Positions 54,213-64,000 of a DNA stretch of 64,000 nt are shown piece after piece. The translations under genes and the position numbers were made by a program. How positions within the stretch are numbered: the first letter of the stretch is position 1; the number at the start of each line of letters is the position of its first letter. The notes under the pieces are model-generated. The model was not told the DNA's origin, searched no databases, and saw nothing but the letters and a program-made list of their open reading frames with translations. Origin of the DNA: Hygrocybe punicea (lineage: Eukaryota; Basidiomycota; Agaricomycetes; Agaricales; Hygrophoraceae); NCBI GenBank assembly GCA_963556145.1, contig OY744470.1, positions 3,534,001 to 3,598,000 on the forward strand, read 5' to 3'.

Positions 54213-57200
54213 CTAACCCTGCTCTGTCGTCGTGGAACTCGTTGGGCGCAGTCTCCTGTGTTTCGGCTTCCGATCAGGCTCGAATTCTTCATCACCACCA
54301 GCTCGTGCTTCACTCGTCCGCGCTCGTTTAAGTTGTTTCTTACGGCGGCCATTTGCAGTATGATTTTCTTCTTCTGCTTCGGCGGAACCGGCATTGGACT
54401 CCACGTCCGGCTGAAATGAAGCTTCGTCCACGTCTCGTGGGTTTCTCCGTCTTGGTTTCCCCTCGAGGCTGGCTGACGTCGACGGAGGGTCTTTGACGCC
54501 TGGTCGGGGTGCTATTTCATCAATTTTAACGCTACCCGTGGTATTGTTGGATCGACCTTTCCTTCTGCGCTTGGCACTGGGACCTCCCACATCACCGTCG
54601 TTATCTGAATACGATGCGGTAGAGAAAGAGTCTTGTTCTGAACCCAGGTCTTTCCCTACTGATGTCGACGCAGAATCAGCCGGAAGGGGCGCCGGTGACA
54701 AGGACGAACTGTCCGAATGACACGATCGGGAGGCCCCTCGAGGGGAACCCGCTGAATTGCCACCGTCAGTGACAGTAGTGGTATCTCGAAAGGAGAGTCT
54801 GCTCAAGGCTGATTTGCTTTTCGCTTTTCGGCTGTAATCCTCTCCGCCTTGAGGCAAGTAGTATACTTCTTGTTCCCGCAGTAGATCGACTCCCACCAGC
54901 TGACGTAAAATCCCAACGAGGTATAAATTGAAATCCAGCGATTCGATATCTTGTATCATCCGACCGCCTTCCTCAACCGTCGCGTATCCGTGGTCTTCAA
55001 TTTCCTGATCTTCCATCAGCTTCCCATCTCCAAGGGAACAACCTGGAACGAGGAAGTAGACTCGAGGTCCGCCTTCCTCTCGAGGTAAACTGATTTTGTG
55101 AAAACGGCAATTAGAGCGCGTCACTGGAGAACCGGAGCTAATGGGAGATCGCTGAGAAGCACTCTGTTCCGACCGGGAGGGGCTAGCTAATGAAATACGA
55201 GGGGGAGGGGGAGGAGGAGGAGGAGGAGGAGGAGGAGGGCGAGAGCGAACAACCTGCTTGTGGCGGTGATGTTGTGTGACCTGGGATAGCGACGGTTGAG
55301 GTTGATGTTGATGACGAATAGTGCCGTGGGTATGGAGTAGAGGATGATTATTATTGTTAGAGCTGCGAGGTTGTCGATATATAGACGGCGAGGATGGCAT
55401 AGCTGGAAAAGAGACATTACTGGGAGTGTCGGACAAAATGGAGGAGGCACGAGAGGTAGTTTGACTGCCGGGATGTAGCATTCTTGAGGCACTAGTGGCG
55501 CCTGAACTCGTGGAGTAACTATCTCTGGAGCCATCTTCTCTGGAGGCCTGAATGACGTCCCTAACCTTTTCTTTCCCCTTTCCCTTCTCTCTTAGCCGAG
55601 TAGATTTGCCATGTGTAGGTGTTGTAGATGATGCTGAGAGGGTTCGTTGACGATCAAGGGACCACGATTTCCGTCTTCGTTTCAATGGCCGAAGGGGCTT
55701 ACCAAAATCCACCTCTCCAGTTCCATTCGCATGGGACGACAGCTCCTCCACGACAGCTCCTCCAACAGCTCCGCCATCCGCGGGCTTATTGTCCGATATC
55801 TGTTGTTCATCCAGAGTCCCTGAATGCTGCGATGAACTGCGATTATTTCAGACAAGGAACCAGAATCGTCACTTCAGTTAGCACTTACCTATCCATCCTA
55901 GGGTCTATGTTGCTGCTGTGTGGTTGTATATCTTTGGCTTCGCCCTCTGATTGTTCACCACCTGTTTTTTCATGATTACTCCTGACCTGTGAGGGATCAT
56001 CGGTAGAATGAATAGCAGTTTCCACAAGATTAGCAGGGGGGTCCTTTGTGTCCGTATCATCGGCTTGAGACAGACCCAGATCGAGACTTGGGTTACCATC
56101 GGGATCCGCATCCTCCGCATGGGGTACGATGAGGACGCTGCTGTCCTCTGGGGTATGGTGAGAGTCTTGTGGGGTATCTGATGCGACATCGGCCTTAGAC
56201 TCAGCTTCCGAAGGATATAAAAGGTCGAAATCCTCCAGATCTGCGTCTCTGAAATTCGCTGGACTTGAGTCGGGCCCGTGAAGGCCCAATTCCTTTTTGA
56301 AAGTGGACGAAGAAGAGGTAGTTGAATGTTCATTCTCCTCCTCTTCCGGGGACTCGAGCCCGTACTCGTGTTGTCCTGGATTGGTCATTAGGAACTCTGA
56401 TCCTGGAGTGGACAAACAATATGGGTATGGATCTGAACAGAGGGTCGGAGTCGTAGGGTCTGGCCTATGAACAATAGGGACGACAGAGGGCATCACAACA
56501 ATCTGAGGATGACCGTCGGGATCCGTATACGGCAGGCGCTCTGACAAGGACAACTCTGGGAGAGCAGACTGTTGTGCCAAAGGCCCTTCCAGCTGTACCT
56601 CAGAACTCGAAATCTCTTGGTTTTCAGGCACCTCATCGTTATCAACCGTATTGCTATGATCGGCCGCTTGATCTGCAGTCTCCACGTCAATTCGCGGTTC
56701 CATGATGGTTAAGGGGTCCGATGGATTGTCAGTCGATAGTTCAATGCTATTCTCCACCTCAGGCGTTTCCGTATCATCAAGCTGGCGCTGGGTATTGGGT
56801 GATCCAGGCCCAGATTCGCTCCCATTTGCAGGCGTAAACAAACCGCTCGTAGTCACGACAGAGAGAGATTGCCGCATTTGCATGGCTTTGAGAACGGCAG
56901 TTGGCACGGGAACAGCGACGGGGGTGGGCATGCCCGGGGTGCCAACCGGACTGAACAGGAACGCAGGCGTCCCGGGAAGACTCAAAATCATGGGGGCACG
57001 GACAGGACTCGGTGAGTTGTGGGGCAAAGACGACGGTAGGGTTGGGTCGGGGACGTTTGGGTCGGCTGATATGGGCATAGGAATCCCGTTGTGCATCTCG
57101 CGTGTCGCTTCACGTCCAGGGCTCTCGGCATAGTTCGGAAAGTCTTCCTTCTGTGGAGTTTTGGGAGAATGACTTTTGCTTTGAATTGACATATCGCCGT

Positions 57201-59586
57201 GTTCCGAACATGTGTCGGGACCCGCGGTGTCTTCGACAGCGGACTGAATAGTAGGAGTCGCGGAAGGACTCGGGGTTTCTAGGCTGGGTGGCGGAGAGAC
57301 AACCTGTTTGGCTGTGGCAATACGACGGTCGTGCAGTGATCGAGGTTCGTCAAGTTCCTAGCGTATAGACAGACGTGGTAGGAGTTTTCGCATTTAGAGT
57401 TGAAAATCTTACCTCCATTAATCTCCCTTCCAAGACCGGTTCTTCGGGCATGTCAATTGCGCTGTCTTCAGCCTCACCATCACCAATGGACACAACATCG
57501 AGATCTTCGCCGTCAAAAAGTTCATCCACCCCGCCATCCGTCTCCGGTTCTATCACAGTGTAATTCGGGCTATCGGACGGTCCCTCACCATCGTCCACAG
57601 GCCCATTGAGGTCCAAAGAGTGATCGTCTTGGTCACGCACCAAGAATGACAAGACGTCAGACATGTCTTCTTGCCCAGCGAGAGGGACCGGTCCTAAGCC
57701 AGGAGAGGGATCTGGGAGAACGCCGAAATCGGCAGATGAGTCTGGACTCGCGACTCCGGACAGCGTAGCAATGTCAGCGTATTGGACTTGTATACTAGTT
57801 CCAGAAGCCGTCGGTGGCTGAATTTCGGATTCTTTCTCTTCTGTCACCTCGGAATGTGCGGCAACTGAAGGTAATAATTTGAGCATGTCGCGCGCTCATA
57901 AGAGCTTGAAATTTGCTTACCATTAATGCCCTGTCCTTGCTGTGGCTTATCGATATTGGAGAAATCAGCGTTAGCTCCATCTTGTTCCACATCCATCACT
58001 TCATTTCCGATGGTTTCCTCATTCCTCGCTCCCTCATCACCAACCGATACACCTGTCTCATCATTGTCCACGTCGAATTCAGCAATCGTCAACGCAACAG
58101 AACCGTCCACCTCTCCACCATCTTCCACGACATCGGAGTACCTTGTATGGACGGTATTGTCGATTTGACCGGGCGAAAGTGACAATCCCAAAGCAGTGTG
58201 TTTGCTAACTGAGGGTATCAATGGATATCCATCGTCAGCGGCGTCCAACACGAGAAGACCAGGACCAGTTTCTGTAGCGAAATTGGTTCGTATCGATGAA
58301 TAGATGAATGATTTCACGTACCGTTCTCCACGACTCCAGAGTCCACCAGGGGCGCACCCAATTCCAAGTCAGCATACAGGCCCTCCGTCGAAACTTGTTC
58401 CATCGGAGAAGACGACAAAGGCGTTGAACCGAACAGCTCATTTTCATCCTCGACATCTTCGTTGAGCAATTGAAAGTTCATGTAAACAACACATTTCGTT
58501 GACTGTCCAAAATATAGTGTCTTACCATCGTTGGTAGGCGAGCATGTTCTTCCAAGGTCATCACGTAGAGGGGTGAGGTTGGAAGGGGAAGGTTGCCTGA
58601 GTCTCGGGTCGTTATCTCGGAAATCCCCACCAGAGTAGAAGTCTTCGGCGTATGTCATGGGACCCTTCCATGGGTCAAGAAGGTCGGGTGGATGAGGCGG
58701 AGATGTGTCACGGAAAGCAGGGAAATCTGAGGAGAACAACCATATTAAGCGCTGGTGGGAGATTTGTGATGAAGAAACACGTCAACTGACCGTCAACATC
58801 CCCGCCGATGACAACTTGGCCCTCATCGCTGCCATCTTCCTGGTGCTCGATATTCTCATTATTGTCAATGTGTGTTTCAAGTTGCGTATAGTCGGATGGG
58901 GCTTTGTCCCGTCGGTCACCTCTATTCACTTCAGAACTGTCGTCGTCGGTGACGTCTGCCTCGTGATGCTCTAGGACCCCCTCTTCGTCCCCAAATAGGT
59001 CCTGGCTATCCTGTAAGTGTTCTTGGTGTGCATCAGTCACGTCCTCGCCATCAAGGTCACTTGCTTCCTCATCCGACGTCAACTCGATCGGTTCTTCATA
59101 GTTGGTCCCTTGGCCGTTGCGTATAGGTGACGATTGGATGCCATCATCTGACCCCACATCAGAACCTTCAGAATATTCCTTCTCGTAGCTTGATTCCTCC
59201 CCAGAATCCTCTCCTTCCGACCCCGACCCGATGTCGATAGGTTCGTGCCTGCTGCCAAGGCCAGGCCCTTCGCGAGGATCTCTTGCCTTACCCTTAGCAA
59301 GCCGAAACTTTAGCTCTGCGAACGAATCTTCGTTGCTCTGGCTGTCCTCTGAACCTTCTTCTGAATCTCCTTCTTCGTAGTAATCCGCATCTCCGTCAAG
59401 ATAGTCCTCCAAGTCCTCGTTCGTGACCACGGCAGGTTCCTGACCGAGCGCCCTCCGAAGGGCACCTGTGATGCCGCCGATCCACGAATCAAACTCTGGT
59501 TGAGTGAATTTGTCGTATGGGTTATGAATGGGAGCCTTGGGTACTCTGGGGCCATGTATTGAAGGTGTTGAATACGGTGTCGCCAT
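54213..59586 (-). CDS. B gene copy 2: ~1,675-aa acidic Ser-rich, probably nuclear protein
   Basis: Seven exons in phase: 58791-59586, 58526-58726, 58322-58456, 57921-58271, 57413-57864, 55889-57357 and 54213-55836. The N-terminus has DKFTQPEFDSWIGGITGALRR, then long Glu/Asp/Ser tracts with EEPIELTSDEE. The middle is Ser/Thr/Pro-rich. The last exon has KRRRKSWS, a 13-Pro run, and a compact conserved-looking block (CRFHKISLPREEGGPRVYF to LVGVDLLREQEVYYLP). Basic clusters follow (AKRRRKGRSN, GRRKKQLKRAR). Nuclear localisation is likely. I do not recognise the family and propose no function. Copy B1 is decayed. Confidence 0.75.
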
Positions 59587-60124
59587 TGCTTTAAGACTGA
59601 CTAACGAGAACGTCGAGACGACGCGAAATTATTTACTATACACAGAACAAAAAACGTCACTTTGGGAAAGCGCCATGATCTGATTACATAAACCCGTTTT
59701 TTTGAGATACTCAAAGAGTTGCGCAATGAAGATGGCTCGTGTTGGTGCTTGAGACTACGTATCTAGCCTGTGAGGTAGCATATTTGCGTTACAGTTCGGG
59801 CTTTGTAGGTTGAGGAAGACCAAGTATAGGCTAGGAGGTAAGGAAAATCTACCCTGGACTACCAGGCCCGACTATGATGGACGTGATTCAAATGAAGGGT
59901 ATGCTAGAATAGGTTCCAGAAAACGAGTGAGACTGGAGTTGGTGTATGTCAAGATTTTGTGGCATTTCAAAAGACGAGACTCTTCTGATAATTTACTGAA
60001 GGTGCTCCCACGAAAATTGACATCGATGGACCGAAGGCTAAAAGGAATTTGCTCTGTTCCTATCTGTAGTTTAAATTCTGTCTAAAATCATCAATGGTCC
60101 GCGGACACAAAGCCGGCAGGTAAG
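59587..60124. other. B2 upstream region
   Basis: This holds the likely promoter and leader of B2 (minus strand). An open frame at 59810-60085 has no recognisable features. Nothing else was seen. Confidence 0.35.
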
Positions 60125-60244
60125 TTAGGGAATTTCAAACGGGGTGGTGGAAAGTCCATCGACTAGTGGGCAGTGGTCAAGACAAGCTTTAAATGTCAAA
60201 ATGATTGGCAATCGTGGTGTACTGCGAGAAATATTATGCACATA

Positions 60245-60925
60245 CTTCGGTATATCACCACCAGAGATACCAGAATTCGGAGTCGCAGTTAAGGTCTTCC
60301 GATACAGCAACAGGGCTTCTCCGACCACCTGCAACAATCCAGGCGACAATACAAGTAGTGCTTGCAGGGTGCTCGCAGCAGCAGACTCGGAGTTCTAGAT
60401 CATTTTTGTGCAAATGAGAGTTTGTGACAACGAATCCCGGAAAAGTGTTGATAAGCGTGAAGACGGCAGGTCCCATAGAATCCACGCGTGCCTTGCAACA
60501 TGTGTTGGAAGAGAAAGGGAGACGGGGAAGAGTAGGTTAGGCTCACTTGGAATTTATCATCATCGTCATCATCGTCATCATTCATTGAGAAAATGTTTCT
60601 GGTGAGCAGGATGAACGACATCACCCAACCAGCCGCTAGCATCCTATTGAGTTGGATGTAGAAACTAGACAAAGCATTAGCCAAGTTTGTTGATAAATAA
60701 AAGAGGTTACCCCAAAATAGCGATGAGCTGCAGTGGACAGTAAGTGTTTTGCTCATAAATGAAGCTTATATGTATACTCACCATGGTCAAGGACGTTTGG
60801 TGGCGATCCATGATTTTCTTTACGACTGGTTTTATATAAGTCGGGTTGGTGGTCGCCTTACGGACCACGTCGCATGTGGTGAGAGATAATAAAAGTTGCA
60901 GAACAAATCGGAGGGAGGACAACAT
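60245..60925 (-). pseudogene. M gene copy 4, diverged and broken
   Basis: It has the same structure as the other M genes: 60782-60925 (144 nt), 60711-60727 (17 nt), 60547-60664 (118 nt, with an Asp8 run) and last exon from 60491 downwards. The sequence is much more diverged (MLSSLRFVLQLLLSLTTCD). Exon 4 has one extra base in the VVT region and a TAG where the others have C-T-C, so it cannot give the normal C-terminus. It may end early or be a pseudogene. Opposite strand to M1-M3. Confidence 0.65.
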
Positions 60926-62026
60926 CAAGACTGTTAGCTTTCGGGGGTTATAGATGTTGATTATGGGTGGTTCCGCATATCGCCAGGTGACTTGTAGGTT
61001 TTAAGCGCCGTATATTCAGATTATTCGGTCTATTCGTTGAATTATTCGGTACGATTCGGTTTTTTCGTTGGTATGACGATTGAAATTTGCTTGTGCCAGA
61101 AATTTTAGACCTTCTCATTCGGTCAATAGATTGGATGTCACCAAACCACAGCCCATGTCACGTACTAGTATATGCCAACTCTGTCTCGACGTATGGATGT
61201 TTGCAGAAGAAAAATGTGAGTGATTCCTCCTGGATTCTGTAACCCCTGGTCAGACCGATCGGTAGGCCGTACATCCGGATATCCTTACTGCATGCCTGAT
61301 GTCAATCAAGGGATCATCGACTCATCAATTCCCAATTCGCTGCTCCATGTTTGCCGCGCCTGCGCCATCGGTTTCCTTGTTCCCATAGCTTTGCAGTTGG
61401 TCTGTCTGTGCCTAATAATATGACTGTTCCAGACCAACAAAAAGGAAAGAGGTTTCATGGCAGTTGGAATGAATATGGAGTATGATCAATGTACATACCA
61501 AGACTGCACTACAACGAGTATCCGATCGGCCAACACCCATCGTTGTATATTCCTCTTGGCACTGAATGTGGTATCCTGGAATATATTTGTCGATGAAGTT
61601 GCAACAACAGTCAGCTCGTCAGAACCATGAATCCTGGAGACGGTCGATACAGATCTTGTGAATGTTGGCCACCGTCGCAGCAGGGTGTGACTCGGATCAG
61701 CAAGATTCCAGATGAGCTTCCTGAGCGCTGATAAGGCCTGGCCCTGAGCACCACAACGCAACAGGTACAACGCCATGTAACCACTATGAAAAATGACGGA
61801 AGCAGAGTGTAAGTGTGAACTTGTGATGTATGGGGTCACGGTACAGATAATCCCTTGGCAACCCTTTGCCAAGGGAACGCGAGAAAGCTACAAGCGCTCA
61901 AAGCATAGTATTCATGTAGTGATTCATGTCCATCTGAGCGTTTAAACAGTGGGGAGCATAAGGCAGAGTGCTCTAATACAGGGCACTTTGTTTATATAAT
62001 TCAAAAATCAAGCGTAACGTAAGTAC
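60926..62026. other. Intergenic region with a weak reading frame
   Basis: ATTCGGT-type motifs recur at 61015-61060. A minus-strand frame (61486-61872) reads LRKLIWNLADPSHTLLRRW with no recognisable domain. It could be a gene fragment but is unsupported. A hairpin lies at 61851-61876. Confidence 0.25.
61851..61876. repeat. Perfect 11-bp hairpin
   Basis: The arms TCCCTTGGCAA and TTGCCAAGGGA are separated by CCCT. Confidence 0.6.
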
Positions 62027-62030
62027 ACTA

Positions 62031-63208
62031 CAGCTGATTCGGAAATTCTTGTCCCACGGTTCAAAAAGTGCGAAAAAAATCAAAAAAATCAAAAAAATCA
62101 AAAAAACATTTGCTCCCTCAATACCATTCATTCACCATGGGTTACTGCCATATCAGCTACGAAATGAAACAAGGAGTGTTGCGGCCACTGCTGGAAGGCT
62201 TGAATCTGTTGGTGTCTCCACCAAGCACATTGCCTAAGGCAGCCTAACCAAAATTCTTCTACGAGATCAATTCGAGTGAGCGGGTATCCTGAACATGAAA
62301 TTGTTGAAGCAGGCACAACAGCAGTTACTATGGATAAGGCAAGGAAGTTGGTATACACAGAGTATATGTTAAAACATTACTGGCACCAAACACAATAGTA
62401 CTTCAATATTTGGGGACTGCCCAAGGCTTGCCGAACAGACCCAGAGTCTGAGACAGAGTGGAGTGACTGAGTGACTCTGGAGTATGACCTTGAATGCAAA
62501 CTGACAGAGAGTACACACCTAATACTCTCGCTGATTGCTGCTCTTTGGTGTCGTTGGCGATGCCGTTGCCACAAGCATAACAGTTGTGTTCCACTCCTTT
62601 GATGCGAGAATTTGCTTGCCCCATCATCTCAAACCCACTCGGAGTAGTAGGGAAAGCCAACAAACTCTTTGCTTAATGTCTTCACTGTCCCTATCGGCCA
62701 CTCAGCAACTGCTCATTGCAACATTTGAACCCACTTGTTGAAAACGGCACGGGGCCTCTGCCTAGTTTTGGGAGGGCCTGGGAGGTGCGAATCGTCCCAA
62801 TCGTCGATTCCGCTATTGCTAAACTGATTGAGAATGAGTGTCACGGCAGGCAAGTGGGAGACGACTGTACCTTGACAGAACATCTTTCTTGACACCCTCA
62901 GCTTCTGAAACCTTGTCTACGCCAATAAAGGTGTCTCCATTTGGATTCCCAAACTCGTATTCCGATGTGGAGAAGCCAGCGAAGGCGCAATTGGTCTTCA
63001 CAAACCATGTAAATCTTCGAGAAATTGACATCTGTTAATGCGCGAAGATCTTCATTAGGGTGTTCTCTGAGGGTTTATGGGTCTGACCATGTAAATGTAG
63101 GCGATTCTAGCTGGTATTGAGGGAGCAAATGTTTTTTTTGATTTTTTTGATTTTTTTGATTTTTTTCGCACTTTTTGAACCGTGGGACAAGAATTTCCGA
63201 ATCAGCTG
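62031..63208 (+). mobile_element. Relic Tc1/mariner-type element
   Basis: The ends are CAGCTGATTCGGAAATTC and its reverse complement, flanked by TA (62029-62030 and 63209-63210). The terminal repeats match over about 93 bp, including an AAAAAAATC repeat and GCTCCCTCAATACC. Inside, a frame from about 62138 (MGYCHISYEMKQGVLRPLLE) resembles a transposase helix-turn-helix start. It then breaks down with many stops. Confidence 0.75.
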
Positions 63209-63329
63209 TAGTACTGACAGCTGGATAACATCGACATCATAACTACTCTTACAGGATAAATGGACGGTTTGGTTTAGCTGTTCCTCTGTACAGGTGGGTG
63301 GCGAGAAAGGAATGATCACCTACGTGTCT

Positions 63330-64000
63330 TCACCAAGACCGCAAAGTGCGAATCGCTAACACCAGGTACATCGTGCCAAGCACTAAAACCAGCATCACCA
63401 CAATATTAGGCGCTAGCTCCATGGTAGCTGCAGTCACTGTAGTGATCGCAGTGGTGTGGTAGAGCAAGAGGACGAAGGTGGATACAAATGCCATCACCGA
63501 CCTGTAGAGCAAGCATCAGCATTCCTCTCATGTGCATTCCAACAGTTGTAGTTACTTACCATGCGGCCCATACGGCAGGAAGGGCCAGAAGGATTGGAGT
63601 ATTCCAGTAACCGTTCCTATCCTCTTCGGTTGCAGCAAGCACCTGGTTGATATAGTCAATCAGTTCTACAGTTAAAAATCCATGGGATTGAACGGAAGAT
63701 CACCTGGGACCACCTGTTGGCATATGTTCCAGGCTGGAACTCAGTTCCCTCGTTCTCTATCGCATCCTCGCTGACACCAGCAGTGCCGAGTTGATTAATC
63801 AACAGGCAACCATAAAGAAAACTAAAGAAGCCGAAGGAAAAAGACAAGCAGCCTGCTAACCGCAGGAGGGGATCTGCGAAGGCTCCCGGGAGCTGGAAAA
63901 TAGCGAGGACAGCACTGGAAATGAACATGATGTGGGCGTAAGCAATGAGGGTATTAGAAGATACTTACGAGAGCAGCAAAGTAGATATGGCCGCTAGCAA
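63330..64000 (-). CDS. Multi-pass membrane protein, C-terminal exons (runs off window)
   Basis: Exons on the minus strand are >63969-64000, 63704-63914, 63560-63642 and 63330-63501, with introns of 54-61 nt. The translation shows at least four hydrophobic spans: the region around SAVLAIFQLPGAF, LSFSFGFFSFLYGCLLI, PILLALPAVWAAWSVMAFVS and NIVVMLVLVLGTMYLVLAI. The pattern resembles uncharacterised membrane proteins common in agaricomycetes. The 5' end lies outside the window. Function unknown. Confidence 0.65.

Noticed and set aside
59810..60085. 91-aa plus-strand frame upstream of B2
   Set aside because: It has no recognisable features and lies in the probable B2 promoter region.

Overview
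The window comes from a filamentous basidiomycete, most likely an agaricomycete. The evidence is 45-60 nt introns with GT..AG ends, a KDZ-family transposase, DUF4100-type and chromodomain Ty3/Gypsy elements, fungal hAT-like MITEs, and intron-rich host genes packed close together. About two thirds of the sequence is nested mobile DNA (1-36.6 kb). The rest is a host region containing a large duplicated segment (31.8-61 kb).

Region 1 (1-25.4 kb) is a stack of insertions. The 3' part of a KDZ transposase gene (1-892 and 24898-25447) is split by a 24-kb Ty3/Gypsy element (893-24893, read on the minus strand) with a 4-bp target duplication. Two younger elements have landed inside that element. One is a 7.08-kb giant foldback element (4415-11492, 7-bp duplication) inside the integrase core. 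The other is a 7.04-kb chromovirus (15652-22687, 5-bp duplication, LTRs that look identical) inside gag-pro. At each of these three sites, removing the insert and one target copy restores the host reading frame. Both retroelements carry an extra gene between pol and the 3' LTR, transcribed opposite to gag-pol. It encodes a coiled coil plus a six-cysteine zinc cluster. The chromovirus copy is an intact two-exon gene with its own TATA box; the copy in the older element has three stop codons.

Region 2 (25.4-31.5 kb) holds a 43-45-bp minisatellite followed by a decayed second Gypsy element (gag, protease and half of RT, minus strand). That element is split by a 320-bp palindromic MITE and a 1.05-kb hAT-like element, each with an 8-bp target duplication. 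The 1.05-kb element contains four hairpin units whose stems appear to change in a compensated way.

Region 3 (31.8-61 kb) is host sequence built on a convergent gene pair, here called M and B. M is a ~173-aa predicted membrane protein with a 17-nt microexon. B is a ~1,675-aa acidic, Ser-rich, probably nuclear protein. The unit (M, decayed B remnant, M, B) is present twice, at 31.8-44.9 kb and 49.8-59.6 kb, around three single-copy genes (45.0-49.2 kb). Copy II has an intact B (54213-59586) and two intact M genes. In copy I, B is a pseudogene and the second M has lost its first three exons. Intron 1 of the first M gene hosts a 4.05-kb TA-inserting transposon that encodes a Ulp1-like protease together with a DDE transposase, and a 548-bp hAT-like MITE sits at its edge.

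Region 4 (61-64 kb) has a relic Tc1-type element with ~93-bp terminal repeats and the last exons of a multi-pass membrane protein gene that runs off the end of the window. All product names are read by eye from translated motifs. No database search was run.
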